Positions 1 to 8,039 are shown, counted from the stretch's first letter. The stretch is 44,815 bases of DNA from an uncultured Solirubrobacterales bacterium (GCA_903933815.1 CAIZLN010000162.1:1-44815), one strand, 5' to 3'. Program-made: numbers and translations. Notes: generated from the sequence alone by a model not told the origin.

Positions 1-819
1 GGTCTCGGTAACTACGGCGTAACCAAGGTCTACCGGGCGAAGAACGTTCCGGAAGGTCTGGCGCAGCCGATCGTCGACGTGATGGCCAAGGTCATCACCG
101 ATAACGGCTACAACTACGCGCTGTTCGGCGGTGGCCTGCTCGGTTTCGAGATCGGTGCCGGACTCACGGCCCGCCTCGGTGCCGGTGTAACCATGGAAGT
201 CACCGCGGTCAAGGTGGTTGACGGCAAGCTCGTTTCCGAGCGTCCGATTCTGCAGGACTCGCAGATCGCCGACGTCGGCTATGTCAGTGAGCCGGGAATC
301 ATCATCGGACGACTCAACGCTTTCGACATCAAGGAGACAGGCGGCAGCGCCGAGGTCATTGATGTCGACATCGAGCTCTCCGAGTGGTCGACAAAGGCCG
401 AGATGGTCACCCGTGGCGAGCAGCGCGGCGCCGATGTGGACATCGAAGCAGCCGACGTGCTGATCGGTGGCGGTCGTGGACTCGGCTCTGCCGAGGGCTT
501 CGACGCCTGCGAGGAACTCGCCGGTGCCTTCGATAACGGCGCAGTTGCCGCTACCCGCGCGGTGGTTGACGCCGGCTGGTACCCCTACGCAGCCCAGATC
601 GGCCAGACCGGCAAGACGGTCGCGCCGAAGCTTTACCTGGCGGTAGGAGTTTCGGGTGCTATCCAGCACAAGGTCGGAATGATGAACTCCGAAACGATCG
701 TGGCGATCAACAAGGACGAGAACGCCCCGATCTTTGAGTTCTCCGATCTTGGCGTCGTCGGTGACCTGAACAAGATCATGCCCAAGCTGACCGAGGCCAT
801 CAAGGCCAAGCGGGGCTGA
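1..819 (+). CDS. etfA: Electron transfer flavoprotein alpha subunit (5' partial)
   Basis: The frame is open from base 1, so the N-terminus lies outside the window; 272 residues are visible, ending at TGA 817-819. The alpha subunit binds FAD and, with EtfB, carries electrons from acyl-CoA and other flavin dehydrogenases. The C-terminal half holds the family signature around LYLAVGVSGAIQH followed by KVGMMNSETIVAINKD, which forms the FAD-binding region, and the acidic stretch FEFSDLGVVGDL typical of the domain end. The upstream neighbour, outside the window, is probably etfB. The next gene downstream encodes the quinone oxidoreductase that accepts electrons from this ETF, so the pair forms a complete route to the membrane quinone pool. 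Identity is secure from the signature; assignment to the housekeeping rather than the FixB-type branch is an inference from the ETF-QO neighbour. Confidence 0.95.
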   Translation, partial: GLGNYGVTKVYRAKNVPEGLAQPIVDVMAKVITDNGYNYALFGGGLLGFEIGAGLTARLGAGVTMEVTAVKVVDGKLVSERPILQDSQIADVGYVSEPGIIIGRLNAFDIKETGGSAEVIDVDIELSEWSTKAEMVTRGEQRGADVDIEAADVLIGGGRGLGSAEGFDACEELAGAFDNGAVAATRAVVDAGWYPYAAQIGQTGKTVAPKLYLAVGVSGAIQHKVGMMNSETIVAINKDENAPIFEFSDLGVVGDLNKIMPKLTEAIKAKRG

Positions 820-843
820 GGCAGCTGTAGGCAAGGGCAACAG

Positions 844-872
844 GGAAGCGGGGGCTGGTCGCCTCCGCTTCC
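844..872 (+). terminator. Hairpin after etfA
   Basis: GGAAGCGG (844-851) pairs with CCGCTTCC (865-872). The stem extends inward with a G-U and three further pairs to a 5-nt loop (856-860), giving about 12 bp. No T-tract follows, so it may be a weak or factor-dependent terminator, or an mRNA 3'-end stabiliser. Confidence 0.5.
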
Positions 873-930
873 TGTCCGCCCGGGCCTGTCACTACGCTTT
901 AGACAACTTAATTCCTGAAAGGACCAGGCC

Positions 931-2628
931 ATGCCTCCCGTAGCGCCCTCCGAGTTTCCACCTCCGTTTGATTCCGAGAGCGTCATCTCCCGGCCGACAG
1001 ACCCGGAAGACGAGCGCATTGAAGTAGGTGCCGCCATCGTCGGTGCCGGGCCAGCCGGCATGGCCTGCGCGGTCAAGATGCTCCAGCTGCTCGAGGACCG
1101 CCCCGAGCTGGCCGAAAAGCTTGGCGAGGTTCCCGTCGCCGTGATCGAGAAGGGCAAGGTCGTCGGCGCCCACGAGATGTCAGGCGCCAACATGCGTCCT
1201 TCGGCCATGGAAGAGCTTTTCCCCGACCTTCCGAAGTCCGAGTGGCCGGTTTACCGCGAGGTCACCAAGGACGCCGTCTACCTGCTGACCGAGAAGCAGG
1301 CGCTTCCGCTCAAGCCGATGCCGCCGAACTTCAAGAACCACGGCAATTACGTCACTTCCGTTTCCAAGCTGACCCGCTTCCTCGCAGAGAAGGCCGAGGA
1401 GATGGGTGCCTACATCCTGACCGAGACCGCCGCCGACAAGCTGCTGGTCGAAGATCAGATTGTGCGTGGAATCCGCTCTGGCGACAAGGGCCGGGGCAAG
1501 GAGGGCCAGGAACTCGGCAACTTCGAGCCCGGCTCTGACGTCATGGCCAAGGCAACTGTTCTCGCTGAAGGCACGATCGGTCACCTGACCTACGCCGCTC
1601 TGGATCACTTCGACATCAACGGACTCGACCCGCAGCGTTGGGAGCTCGGCGTCAAGGAGATCTGGGAGGTCGAGGAACCTCTTGACCGGGTCATCCACAC
1701 GATGGGCTGGCCGCTCCGGAAGGCCGCCAAGTACAAGGAGTTCGGCGGTTCTTTCATCTATCCGATGGAGGACAACAAGATCTGCATCGGCCTGGTGGTC
1801 GGTCTTGACTACACCGACGCCACCCTTTCGGTCCACGACGGCCTCCAGCAGCTCAAGACACACCCCTTCATCAAGAAGATCCTCAAGGGCGGCAAGCGGG
1901 TCGGCTGGGGAGCCAAGACGATTCCGGCCGGTGGTTACTGGTCGATGCCCAAGCGCCTCGCAGTTCCCGGAATGTGCATTGCCGGTGACAATGCCGGGAT
2001 GGTCAACGTCGCCGAGCTCAAGGGCGTTCACTACGCCATGCACGCCGGCATGTTCGCCGCGGAGGCAATCGTGGACGCGCTGGAGAAGGATTCGATTGAC
2101 TTCTCGGCTTACGACGAGAAGGTCCACAACTCGCTGATTGAGAAGGATCTCTACAAGGTCCGAAACGCGAGCCAGCCGTTCACCAAGGGCTTCTTCGTCG
2201 GTGGCGCACTCGCTTCGGCGATGACCGTCACCGGGGGTCACTTCCCCGGCGGTCACTGGAAAAATCACGATGATGCCACCTACAAGATGGAAATCGGCAA
2301 GGCTGCCGACAACTATCCGGCACCGGACGGCGAGCTGACCTTCGACAAGCTGTCGTCGGTGTTCCTGACCGGTAACGCCACTCGTGACGATGCCCCGAAC
2401 CATGTGCGCATCCAGACCGAGGTTCCGCGGGAGATCGCGCAGACGTGGGTTTCGATGTGCCCCGCCCAGGTCTACGAGATCCCGGAAGACCAGCTCGCCA
2501 GCAGTGCCGAGATCGTCGATGTCCACGTGACCGCTTCCAACTGCGTTCAGTGCGGCGCGATCACAGCCAAGGGCGGGAGGCTGACCCTTCCCGAAGGAGG
2601 AGACGGGCCGCTCTACACCGAGACCTGA
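931..2628 (+). CDS. Electron transfer flavoprotein-ubiquinone oxidoreductase
   Basis: This 565-residue protein matches the usual length of ETF-QO, the membrane-associated FAD and iron-sulfur enzyme that passes electrons from reduced ETF to quinone. The N-terminus has the dinucleotide-binding motif IVGAGPAGMACAV (about residues 37-50); the middle contains GGSFIYPMEDNKICIGLV and GDNAGMVNVAELKGVHYAM, typical of the FAD and quinone domains. The start ATG has a GAAAGGA ribosome site about 8 nt upstream. The C-terminal ferredoxin-like part is unusual: Cys510, Cys538 and Cys541 are present, but the position expected for the fourth cluster ligand (CxxCxxC) is Ile544, and the following loop is a few residues shorter than in textbook members. 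The family call is secure; the cluster state is uncertain. It lies directly after etfA and before a strong terminator. Confidence 0.93.
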   Translation: MPPVAPSEFPPPFDSESVISRPTDPEDERIEVGAAIVGAGPAGMACAVKMLQLLEDRPELAEKLGEVPVAVIEKGKVVGAHEMSGANMRPSAMEELFPDLPKSEWPVYREVTKDAVYLLTEKQALPLKPMPPNFKNHGNYVTSVSKLTRFLAEKAEEMGAYILTETAADKLLVEDQIVRGIRSGDKGRGKEGQELGNFEPGSDVMAKATVLAEGTIGHLTYAALDHFDINGLDPQRWELGVKEIWEVEEPLDRVIHTMGWPLRKAAKYKEFGGSFIYPMEDNKICIGLVVGLDYTDATLSVHDGLQQLKTHPFIKKILKGGKRVGWGAKTIPAGGYWSMPKRLAVPGMCIAGDNAGMVNVAELKGVHYAMHAGMFAAEAIVDALEKDSIDFSAYDEKVHNSLIEKDLYKVRNASQPFTKGFFVGGALASAMTVTGGHFPGGHWKNHDDATYKMEIGKAADNYPAPDGELTFDKLSSVFLTGNATRDDAPNHVRIQTEVPREIAQTWVSMCPAQVYEIPEDQLASSAEIVDVHVTASNCVQCGAITAKGGRLTLPEGGDGPLYTET

Positions 2629-2668
2629 GCGGCTGGTTGAAACCCGGGCCTCAAAGGCATCAAGTGAG

Positions 2669-2703
2669 ACGGCGCGGTCTGGAGACCGCGCCGTTTCCGT
2701 TTA
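2669..2703 (+). terminator. Rho-independent terminator after ETF-QO
   Basis: A perfect 12-nt inverted repeat, ACGGCGCGGTCT (2669-2680) and AGACCGCGCCGT (2683-2694), is followed by TTCCGTTTAAT. The innermost pairs must open to form a loop. The GC-rich stem plus T-rich tail makes this the clearest terminator in the window, 40 nt after the ETF-QO stop codon. Confidence 0.85.
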
Positions 2704-2771
2704 ATGAGACCCAAACGGGGATGCCTCAAACCGGGGCGACGGTGGCCCCTGAGGCGATTACGGCAGTGAGG

Positions 2772-2963
2772 TCAGGCTGCCCGTCGAAGATCGGTGTGGT
2801 CGTCGCGGAAGCGGATGGCTTTGACATCGAAGACGGTTTCCTCTTCGATGTGCCGACGCTTCCTCGGGGGTATCGTCCACTCGTCACAGCCCTCGAAAGC
2901 AGCCGCAAAGCGCTGAGCCTTGCTGTTGCTGTGCTGAGCCTGATCGAATACCTGTCTAGCCAT
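2772..2963 (-). CDS. Hypothetical small protein (63 aa)
   Basis: This is the only gene candidate in the 548-nt stretch between ETF-QO and rpmE. On the minus strand an ATG at 2963 is preceded by GGAGAGGA about 7 nt upstream, a good ribosome site, and opens 63 codons. The product starts MARQVFDQAQ, is hydrophilic and mixed-charge, contains EWTIPPRKRRH and ends DDHTDLRRAA; it has one Cys and no membrane segment. I do not recognise the family. An upstream in-frame GTG would add seven residues but lacks the same spacing. A plus-strand frame running through the same DNA is an extension of a shadow of ETF-QO and has no start of its own. Outside this ORF and the terminator I see nothing coding in 2704-3160. 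The ribosome site is the main support. Confidence 0.4.
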   Translation of the reverse strand: MARQVFDQAQHSNSKAQRFAAAFEGCDEWTIPPRKRRHIEEETVFDVKAIRFRDDHTDLRRAA

Positions 2964-3163
2964 AGGGGAATCCTCTCCTACCACGGGTGGTTATGGGAAG
3001 TGTCTTCGCCCCGTCGGACGGAAAACCTGCCGCAAATCCCGAAGATTTCCTGATCTCGAAATCATGTCGTCCCCGGCTCGGCCGCCGGTGCACCCGATTT
3101 GTCGATCCGGCCGCCCTTCCTTGCCCCGTCGGACCCTGCCCGCTGCCACCACGACCGTTGCTC

Positions 3164-3169
3164 TAGAAT
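3164..3169 (+). promoter_or_regulatory. -10 element of rpmE, leaderless type
   Basis: TAGAAT ends 7 nt before the rpmE ATG at 3177. No purine-rich ribosome site separates them, so transcription would begin at or next to the start codon. No convincing -35 hexamer is visible. Confidence 0.6.
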
Positions 3170-3176
3170 GAGATGA

Positions 3177-3401
3177 ATGAAGGCCGAAATCCATCCTGAA
3201 TACACGATCGCCAATGTCCACTGCTCGTGTGGCAACCAGTTCTACACCCGTTCGACCAAGTCGGATCTCCATGTGGAACTGTGCTCGGCCTGTCACCCTT
3301 TCTACACCGGCAAGCAGAAGCTGGTCGACACCGGAGGTCGAGTGGAACGCTTCCAGCGCCGCGCGGCCAAGCGCGACAAAGCCGGCACCGCCGGCAGCTG
3401 A
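3177..3401 (+). CDS. rpmE: 50S ribosomal protein L31
   Basis: The 74-residue protein is ribosomal protein L31 of the zinc-binding (C+) type. It shows the expected start MKAEIHPEY, the zinc ligands Cys16, Cys18, Cys36 and Cys39, and the conserved HPFYTGKQK segment (residues 40-48), ending with a basic tail. L31 sits on the central protuberance of the large subunit and bridges it to the small subunit. Actinobacteria often also carry a zinc-free L31 paralogue under Zur control; this copy is the zinc-dependent form. It begins the conserved rpmE-prfA-prmC block. The ATG is placed 7 nt after a TAGAAT promoter hexamer, so the mRNA is probably leaderless. Confidence 0.97.
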   Translation: MKAEIHPEYTIANVHCSCGNQFYTRSTKSDLHVELCSACHPFYTGKQKLVDTGGRVERFQRRAAKRDKAGTAGS

Positions 3402-3522
3402 TCCACCGGTTCTGTTGAGTTGCGCCGGCACCGCTCCGGCAGATCGCTTCACGAGGGTGCGCGCATGGCCGCGACCAAAGTTCGTGCCTGATGGTCGCTT
3501 CGGTCGCATGGCGCTACAGGGG

Positions 3523-3528
3523 TAGGCT
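3523..3528 (+). promoter_or_regulatory. -10 element of prfA, leaderless type
   Basis: TAGGCT ends 9 nt before the prfA ATG at 3538 and no Shine-Dalgarno sequence is present. It suggests that prfA has its own promoter in addition to any read-through from rpmE. Confidence 0.5.
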
Positions 3529-3537
3529 CCGGGATCG

Positions 3538-4602
3538 ATGATCCAGAAGCTTGCTGAACAGATAGAGATGCGCTTCGCCGAACTCGAGCGCGACATGAGC
3601 GACCCCGAGGTCATCGCCGACCGGAACCGTTATGCCGAGGTTGGTCGGGAGTACCGCCAGATATCCCCGGCGCATGAGCTCGTACTCGAGTACCGGAAGC
3701 TGGGGGACGACCTTGAGGGGGCCCGTGAGCTGATCGAAGAAGAAGACTCGGATGAAGAGCTGCGCAGAGTGGTCGAGGATGCCCCGGCGAGGCTTGCCGA
3801 GCTGGAGGAGGAAATCCGGCTGGCGATGGTCGAGTCCGACCCCAGCGACGAAAAGAATGTGATCGTCGAGATAAGGGCTGGCGCGGGTGGCGACGAAGCT
3901 GCCATCTTTGCTGGAGATCTCTACAAGATGCTCACCCGGTACGCCGCCGAGCGTGGATTTGCCACCGACATGCTCTCGCATTCGGCCGCTGAACAGGGTG
4001 GGTTCAAGGAGGTGACCTTCGAGATTCGTGGCAATGGCGCCTACTCGGTGTTCAAGTACGAGGGTGGAACCCATCGGGTTCAGCGCGTCCCCGAGACCGA
4101 GTCTCAGGGTCGAATTCACACTTCGACTGCAACCGTCGCCGTGCTTCCGGAAGCCGAGGAGGTGGAAGTCCAAATCGATCAGAACGACCTGCAGATCGAT
4201 GTCTACCGGTCATCCGGGCCTGGCGGACAGTCAGTGAACACGACTGACTCCGCCGTGAGGATCACACACAGACCGACAGGGATAACGGTTTCGATGCAGG
4301 ATGAGAAGTCTCAGCTTCAAAACAGGGAAAAGGGGATGCGCGTACTGCGGGCGAGGATCCACGAGCGCCAGCTGGCCGAGCAGCAGGCGGCGATTGCCTC
4401 TGAACGCAAGGCCCAGGTGGGCACAGGGCAGCGCTCGGAGAAGATTCGAACTTACAACTACCCTCAGGGCCGGGTCACCGACCACAGAATCAAGTTGACA
4501 TCCCATGACCTGGACGCGGTGATGAACGGTGAGCTGGGTAACTTCACGGCGGCGCTCTCGGGCGAGGAAAAGCGCCAGCTGCTCGAGGCTCAGGCCGGCT
4601 GA
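3538..4602 (+). CDS. prfA: Peptide chain release factor 1
   Basis: The 354-residue protein is class I release factor RF1, which recognises UAA and UAG and triggers hydrolysis of peptidyl-tRNA. The GGQ catalytic motif is at residues 229-231 in the context SSGPGGQSVN. The stop-codon recognition motif is the RF1-type PxT (Pro185-Glu186-Thr187 in VPETESQGRIHTS), which separates it from RF2 encoded at 30631. The N-terminal 100 residues form the usual acidic helical domain. Length is normal. The next gene, four bases on, encodes the methyltransferase that modifies the GGQ glutamine, the standard pairing. A TAGGCT hexamer lies 9 nt before the ATG. Confidence 0.97.
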   Translation: MIQKLAEQIEMRFAELERDMSDPEVIADRNRYAEVGREYRQISPAHELVLEYRKLGDDLEGARELIEEEDSDEELRRVVEDAPARLAELEEEIRLAMVESDPSDEKNVIVEIRAGAGGDEAAIFAGDLYKMLTRYAAERGFATDMLSHSAAEQGGFKEVTFEIRGNGAYSVFKYEGGTHRVQRVPETESQGRIHTSTATVAVLPEAEEVEVQIDQNDLQIDVYRSSGPGGQSVNTTDSAVRITHRPTGITVSMQDEKSQLQNREKGMRVLRARIHERQLAEQQAAIASERKAQVGTGQRSEKIRTYNYPQGRVTDHRIKLTSHDLDAVMNGELGNFTAALSGEEKRQLLEAQAG

Positions 4603-4606
4603 GCTG

Positions 4607-5461
4607 ATGGCTTCGGCGGGGGCAGGGGGTGCTTCGGCGCGGGATGCCCTCAGTGCGGCCACAGACGCATTCTCGGCGGTCGGGATTGACACCCCGAGGA
4701 TCGATGCTGAAGTCCTTCTGGCGGGCATCACCGGTCGCAGCGCGGCTGATCTGGTCGCCAACCGGGAGGAGCAGATTTCCCCAGCGGAATCACGCAGTTT
4801 CTCGGAGGCCGTGCGGAGGCGGCTGCGGCGCGAGCCGGTCGCCTACATACTCGGCAGCAAGGGCTTTCGGCACATTGACCTGGCCGTGGATGGCAGGGTT
4901 CTCATACCCCGGCCGGAGACCGAGATGCTGGTCGAGTTCGCACTTCTGGAGGAGCCGGGGTCCGTGCTTGAGCTCGGTACCGGCTCCGGAGCCGTCGCGT
5001 TGGCTGTTGCCAGTGAGATACCCGGATGTGAGGTCACCGCCGGGGATGTTTCGACCGACGCTCTTGAAGTCGCCAGGTCCAACGCCGTCCGGCTCGGACT
5101 CGCCGACAGGGTCTGCTTCTTTCATGGAACGTGGCCGACCCCGGGCACCTTCGACCTGATAGTCGCAAACCTTCCATATGTTGCCCTTGGTGATGACCTG
5201 CCGCCGGACGTGCGGGACTGGGAGCCGCCCGGTGCGCTGTTTCCCGGCGAGACCGGACTCGAGTGCTTCGAGGAGGTCATCGCGGCCCTGCCCGGATCAG
5301 GTGTTGAAGCACCGGTGATCGCCCTCGAGGTCGGCCACGGACAGGGCGAGCAGGTTGCGGCGCTTGTGCGCGGAGCCGGATTCGGTGAGACGGGAATCCA
5401 TCCGGACCTCGCCGGGCTGGAGCGGATGGTCACGGGTCGCAGGCAGACAACTTCTCCCTGA
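4607..5461 (+). CDS. prmC: Release factor glutamine methyltransferase
   Basis: This 284-residue S-adenosylmethionine-dependent enzyme methylates the glutamine of the GGQ motif of RF1 and RF2. The N-terminal helical domain (about 1-90) includes RREPVAYILGSKGF; the catalytic domain has RPETEMLVE, then the SAM-binding loop LELGTGSGAVALAVA. The active-site tetrapeptide, normally NPPY, reads Asn188-Leu189-Pro190-Tyr191, a change at the second position that keeps the catalytic Asn and Tyr. I chose the ATG at 4607 because it starts 4 nt after the prfA stop; the frame is open further upstream only inside prfA. Position next to prfA and the domain order make the assignment firm. Confidence 0.93.
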   Translation: MASAGAGGASARDALSAATDAFSAVGIDTPRIDAEVLLAGITGRSAADLVANREEQISPAESRSFSEAVRRRLRREPVAYILGSKGFRHIDLAVDGRVLIPRPETEMLVEFALLEEPGSVLELGTGSGAVALAVASEIPGCEVTAGDVSTDALEVARSNAVRLGLADRVCFFHGTWPTPGTFDLIVANLPYVALGDDLPPDVRDWEPPGALFPGETGLECFEEVIAALPGSGVEAPVIALEVGHGQGEQVAALVRGAGFGETGIHPDLAGLERMVTGRRQTTSP

Positions 5462-5473
5462 CATGATTGCCCG

Positions 5474-6100
5474 GTGAAGGTTGTCACCACTGAACTGAGT
5501 AACGGAGATGCCGCCCGGCAGGCTCTCGAGAGCTGCATCAGCAAGGGTGGCGTCGCCCTGTTTCCTTCCGATGGCGTCTACGGACTGGCCTGCGATCCAC
5601 TGAACGAGAAGGCAGTCACCCGGATCCATGAGATCAAGGGGCGCGACGACGGCAAGCCATCCGCCGTCATGTATCTGTCTCCGCTTGCGATGCGGGAACT
5701 GGTCCGTGATCTCGGCCAGCGGGTCAGCGAGGCTTTTGCACGGCTCCTGCCCGGTCCGGTGACACTGATCGTCCCCAATCCGCGGCATCGGTATCCGCTT
5801 GCCTGTCGGCAGGATCCATCCCGGCTCGGGGTGAGGGTGATTGCGGGCCCGCTGGCAGGCGTGCGCTACCCGCTGTTTCAGACGAGTGCCAATCTGAGCG
5901 GGGAGCCGACGCCATCCAGTTTTTCCGGGGTAGTGCCCGAGGTACGCGAAGCGGTTGACCTGGCGATTGATGGTGGTCAACTGAACGGGTTGCCTTCGAC
6001 TGTCGTCGACCTGACCGAACTCGACGAGAACGGCATCTGGACCGTGCTCCGCGAGGGCGGCATGAGCCGCGGTGACCTGGTTGCCGTACTGGGGCCCTGA
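5474..6100 (+). CDS. tsaC: L-threonylcarbamoyladenylate synthase (Sua5/YciO/YrdC family)
   Basis: The 208-residue protein belongs to the Sua5/YrdC family, which makes threonylcarbamoyl-AMP from threonine, bicarbonate and ATP, the first step of t6A modification of ANN-decoding tRNAs. Visible family features are FPSDGVYGLACDP near the N-terminus, the nucleotide-binding KGRDDGKPSAVMYLS, LLPGPVTLIVP, and the late motif FQTSANLSGEP. Length fits the short, single-domain form without the extra Sua5 C-terminal domain. It starts with GTG 12 nt after the prmC stop; a CATGAT hexamer 6 nt before the GTG overlaps the end of prmC and could be a weak promoter. The prfA-prmC-tsaC order is conserved in actinobacteria. 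Confidence 0.92.
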   Translation: MKVVTTELSNGDAARQALESCISKGGVALFPSDGVYGLACDPLNEKAVTRIHEIKGRDDGKPSAVMYLSPLAMRELVRDLGQRVSEAFARLLPGPVTLIVPNPRHRYPLACRQDPSRLGVRVIAGPLAGVRYPLFQTSANLSGEPTPSSFSGVVPEVREAVDLAIDGGQLNGLPSTVVDLTELDENGIWTVLREGGMSRGDLVAVLGP

Positions 6101-6160
6101 GCGACAACCGGCGACAGGTCTCGAGCCCTCCCTCCGGAAGGCAGCGTCCCGATGCTCGGG

Positions 6161-6166
6161 TAATCT
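6161..6166 (+). promoter_or_regulatory. -10 element of rpiB, leaderless type
   Basis: TAATCT ends 7 nt before the GTG at 6174. This placement supports that GTG as the true start, because the longer open frame (from 6072) would put the promoter inside the gene. Confidence 0.6.
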
Positions 6167-6173
6167 TGCCCGC

Positions 6174-6620
6174 GTGAAGATTGCCATGGCCTCAGATCAC
6201 GCAGGATTCGAGCTAAAGGAAGCCGTCAGGCAGTTCCTTGAGGGCGACGGCTATGAAGTCGTGGATGTCGGCACGCACTCTTCGGAGTCGACCGATTACC
6301 CGTCCTTTGCCGCGAAAGCGTCGGAGCTTGTCGCTGCGGGTGATTGTGATCGCGGCATACTCGTCTGTGGATCCGGGAACGGCGTGGCGATAGTTGCCAA
6401 CAAGGTCGCCGGCATCCGGGCGGTGAATGCCCATGACCGTGACGAGGCGGAAATGTGCCGCCGTCACAACGATGCCAACGTGGTCACCCTTTCCGGCCAG
6501 CGTCTCGATGTGGAACAGGCCGCACCGATTGTCGGTGCCTTTCTTGAAACCGAGTTCGAAGGTGGCAGGCATGAGCGTCGCGTCAAAGCGATCTCCGAGG
6601 TAGAGCAGCAGGGTCTTTGA
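6174..6620 (+). CDS. rpiB: Ribose-5-phosphate isomerase B
   Basis: The 148-residue protein is an RpiB/LacAB-type sugar-phosphate isomerase that interconverts ribose 5-phosphate and ribulose 5-phosphate in the pentose phosphate pathway. The N-terminus KIAMASDHAGFELK carries the conserved Asp-His pair; the catalytic cysteine is Cys65 in ILVCGSGNG, followed by the phosphate-binding stretch ANKVAGIRA and by His98 in CRRHNDANV. The frame is open from 6072, but those 34 extra residues look non-homologous and overlap tsaC; the GTG at 6174 gives the normal RpiB N-terminus and sits 7 nt after a TAATCT hexamer. RpiB followed by glyA is common in this actinobacterial block. Confidence 0.95.
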   Translation: MKIAMASDHAGFELKEAVRQFLEGDGYEVVDVGTHSSESTDYPSFAAKASELVAAGDCDRGILVCGSGNGVAIVANKVAGIRAVNAHDRDEAEMCRRHNDANVVTLSGQRLDVEQAAPIVGAFLETEFEGGRHERRVKAISEVEQQGL

Positions 6621-6655
6621 CCAGGCCCCTCGTCTGATCTGACCACCGGTATTGC

Positions 6656-6661
6656 TAGGCT
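6656..6661 (+). promoter_or_regulatory. Possible -10 element of glyA
   Basis: TAGGCT lies in the 110-nt gap between rpiB and glyA. Unlike the leaderless promoters of this window it is 69 nt upstream of the ATG, which would give a leader of roughly 60 nt containing two small hairpins. No convincing -35 hexamer at 16-18 nt. Confidence 0.4.
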
Positions 6662-6678
6662 GACAGTCTGTTCACGTT

Positions 6679-6715
6679 CCGGTAATCCGGCTCCTCAGGT
6701 GTCGGACAAATCCGA
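6679..6715 (+). other. Tandem hairpins in the glyA leader
   Basis: Two short hairpins lie between the proposed promoter and the glyA start: CCGG-TAAT-CCGG (6679-6690) and TCGGA-CAAA-TCCGA (6702-6715), the second ending 15 nt before the ATG. They do not resemble a glycine, SAM or THF riboswitch as far as I can judge. They may affect translation initiation, or be chance. Confidence 0.3.
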
Positions 6716-6730
6716 AAGGCCCATCCACGA

Positions 6731-7999
6731 ATGAGCACCCTGTCCCAGAATCTCCTAGATGCCCCTCTGGCAGATGTCGACCCCGAGGTCGCTGCCGCAC
6801 TCGACGGCGAACTGGCCCGCCAGCGCGACACACTCGAGATGATCGCCTCCGAGAACTTTGTACCGCAGGCGGTGCTCGAAGCCACCGGCTCCGTGCTGAC
6901 CAACAAGTACGCAGAGGGTTACCCGGGCCGCCGCTATTACGGCGGCTGCGATCAGGTTGACATCGTCGAGACACTGGCCATCGAGCGTGCGAAGGAACTT
7001 TTCGGTGCTGAGCACGCCAACGTCCAGCCCCACTCTGGTGCCCAGGCCAACAACGCCGTCTACATGGCCCTGCTTGAGCCCGGGGATACGATCATGGGCC
7101 TCGCGCTTGACCACGGTGGTCATCTGAGCCACGGCATGAAGCTGAACATCTCAGGCAAGCTCTACAAGGTGGTTCCGTACCACGTCTCTCGTGAGGATCA
7201 CCGGATCGACATGGACGAGGTGGCGAGGCTCGCCGAGGAGCGCCGGCCCAACCTGATCATCGCCGGTGGCTCGGCATACCCGCGCCAGATCGACTTTGCG
7301 GCATTTCGTGAAATCGCCGACTCAGTGGATGCGAAACTGATGGTCGACATGGCCCACTTCTCTGGCCTCGTGGCCGCTGGTGAGCATCCCAATCCGGTGC
7401 CCTACGCAGACGTGGTGACCAGCACGGTCCATAAGACCCTGGGTGGGCCTCGCAGCGGGATCATTCTCTGCCGTGAGGAACTCAAGGCAGACATAAACCG
7501 GGCCGTTTTTCCGGGTCAGCAGGGTGGACCCCTGATGCACGTGATCGCAGCCAAGGCCGTCGCGCTCAAGATCGCACAGAGCGAGGAGTTCGCTGAGCGC
7601 CAGCGCCGCACAGTAGCCAACGCCAGAGCGCTCGGGGCAGGCCTGATCGAAGGTGGAATCGACATCGTCACCGGAGGGACAGACGTTCATCTGGTGCTGG
7701 TCGACCTCACCTCGACCGGACTGGACGGACAGACCGGCGAGGATCGGCTCGATCAGGTCGGGATCACGGTGAACCGCAACACCATCCCGTTCGACGAGCG
7801 TTCCCCGATGAACCCCTCGGGCCTCCGGATCGGCACGTCTGCGCTGACCACTCGGGGCTTTGAGCCCGAAGACATGACCGAGATCGCGGCGATTATCGCC
7901 GCCGCCCTCTCCGATGGTTTCGCGGATCAGCGAGAGTCGCTGATCGCCCGCAGCAGGGCCCTCCTGGATCGCTACCCGCTATACCCGGGCCTCGGTTGA
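6731..7999 (+). CDS. glyA: Serine hydroxymethyltransferase
   Basis: The 422-residue PLP enzyme converts serine and tetrahydrofolate to glycine and 5,10-methylene-THF, the main source of one-carbon units. Conserved stretches include [10 protein letters not shown] near the N-terminus, [17 protein letters not shown], the substrate-binding [13 protein letters not shown], and the PLP lysine Lys235 in [13 protein letters not shown]. The late motif [10 protein letters not shown] is also present. Length is that of bacterial SHMT. The ATG at 6731 gives an N-terminus of about 20 residues before the first conserved block. It sits between rpiB and a glycosyltransferase-like gene, as in several actinobacterial ATP-synthase loci. 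Confidence 0.97.
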   Translation: MSTLSQNLLDAPLADVDPEVAAALDGELARQRDTLEMIASENFVPQAVLEATGSVLTNKYAEGYPGRRYYGGCDQVDIVETLAIERAKELFGAEHANVQPHSGAQANNAVYMALLEPGDTIMGLALDHGGHLSHGMKLNISGKLYKVVPYHVSREDHRIDMDEVARLAEERRPNLIIAGGSAYPRQIDFAAFREIADSVDAKLMVDMAHFSGLVAAGEHPNPVPYADVVTSTVHKTLGGPRSGIILCREELKADINRAVFPGQQGGPLMHVIAAKAVALKIAQSEEFAERQRRTVANARALGAGLIEGGIDIVTGGTDVHLVLVDLTSTGLDGQTGEDRLDQVGITVNRNTIPFDERSPMNPSGLRIGTSALTTRGFEPEDMTEIAAIIAAALSDGFADQRESLIARSRALLDRYPLYPGLG

Positions 8000-8039
8000 G
8001 GCTTTTCCCGGGGCCGGATCTGCCGACCCGGTCAGGTTG

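Noticed and set aside
1180-2526. Long minus-strand open frame (448 codons) across ETF-QO
   Set aside because: It is antisense to a clear gene and results from high-GC codon bias. Its product has no recognisable domain and no ribosome site. Similar frames opposite atpA (12938-14434), atpD (15659-17317) and secA (26391-27809, 27882-29237) were rejected for the same reason.
8037-8039. TTG start for the DUF354 gene
   Set aside because: The ATG three bases later gives the expected N-terminus and is a stronger start.
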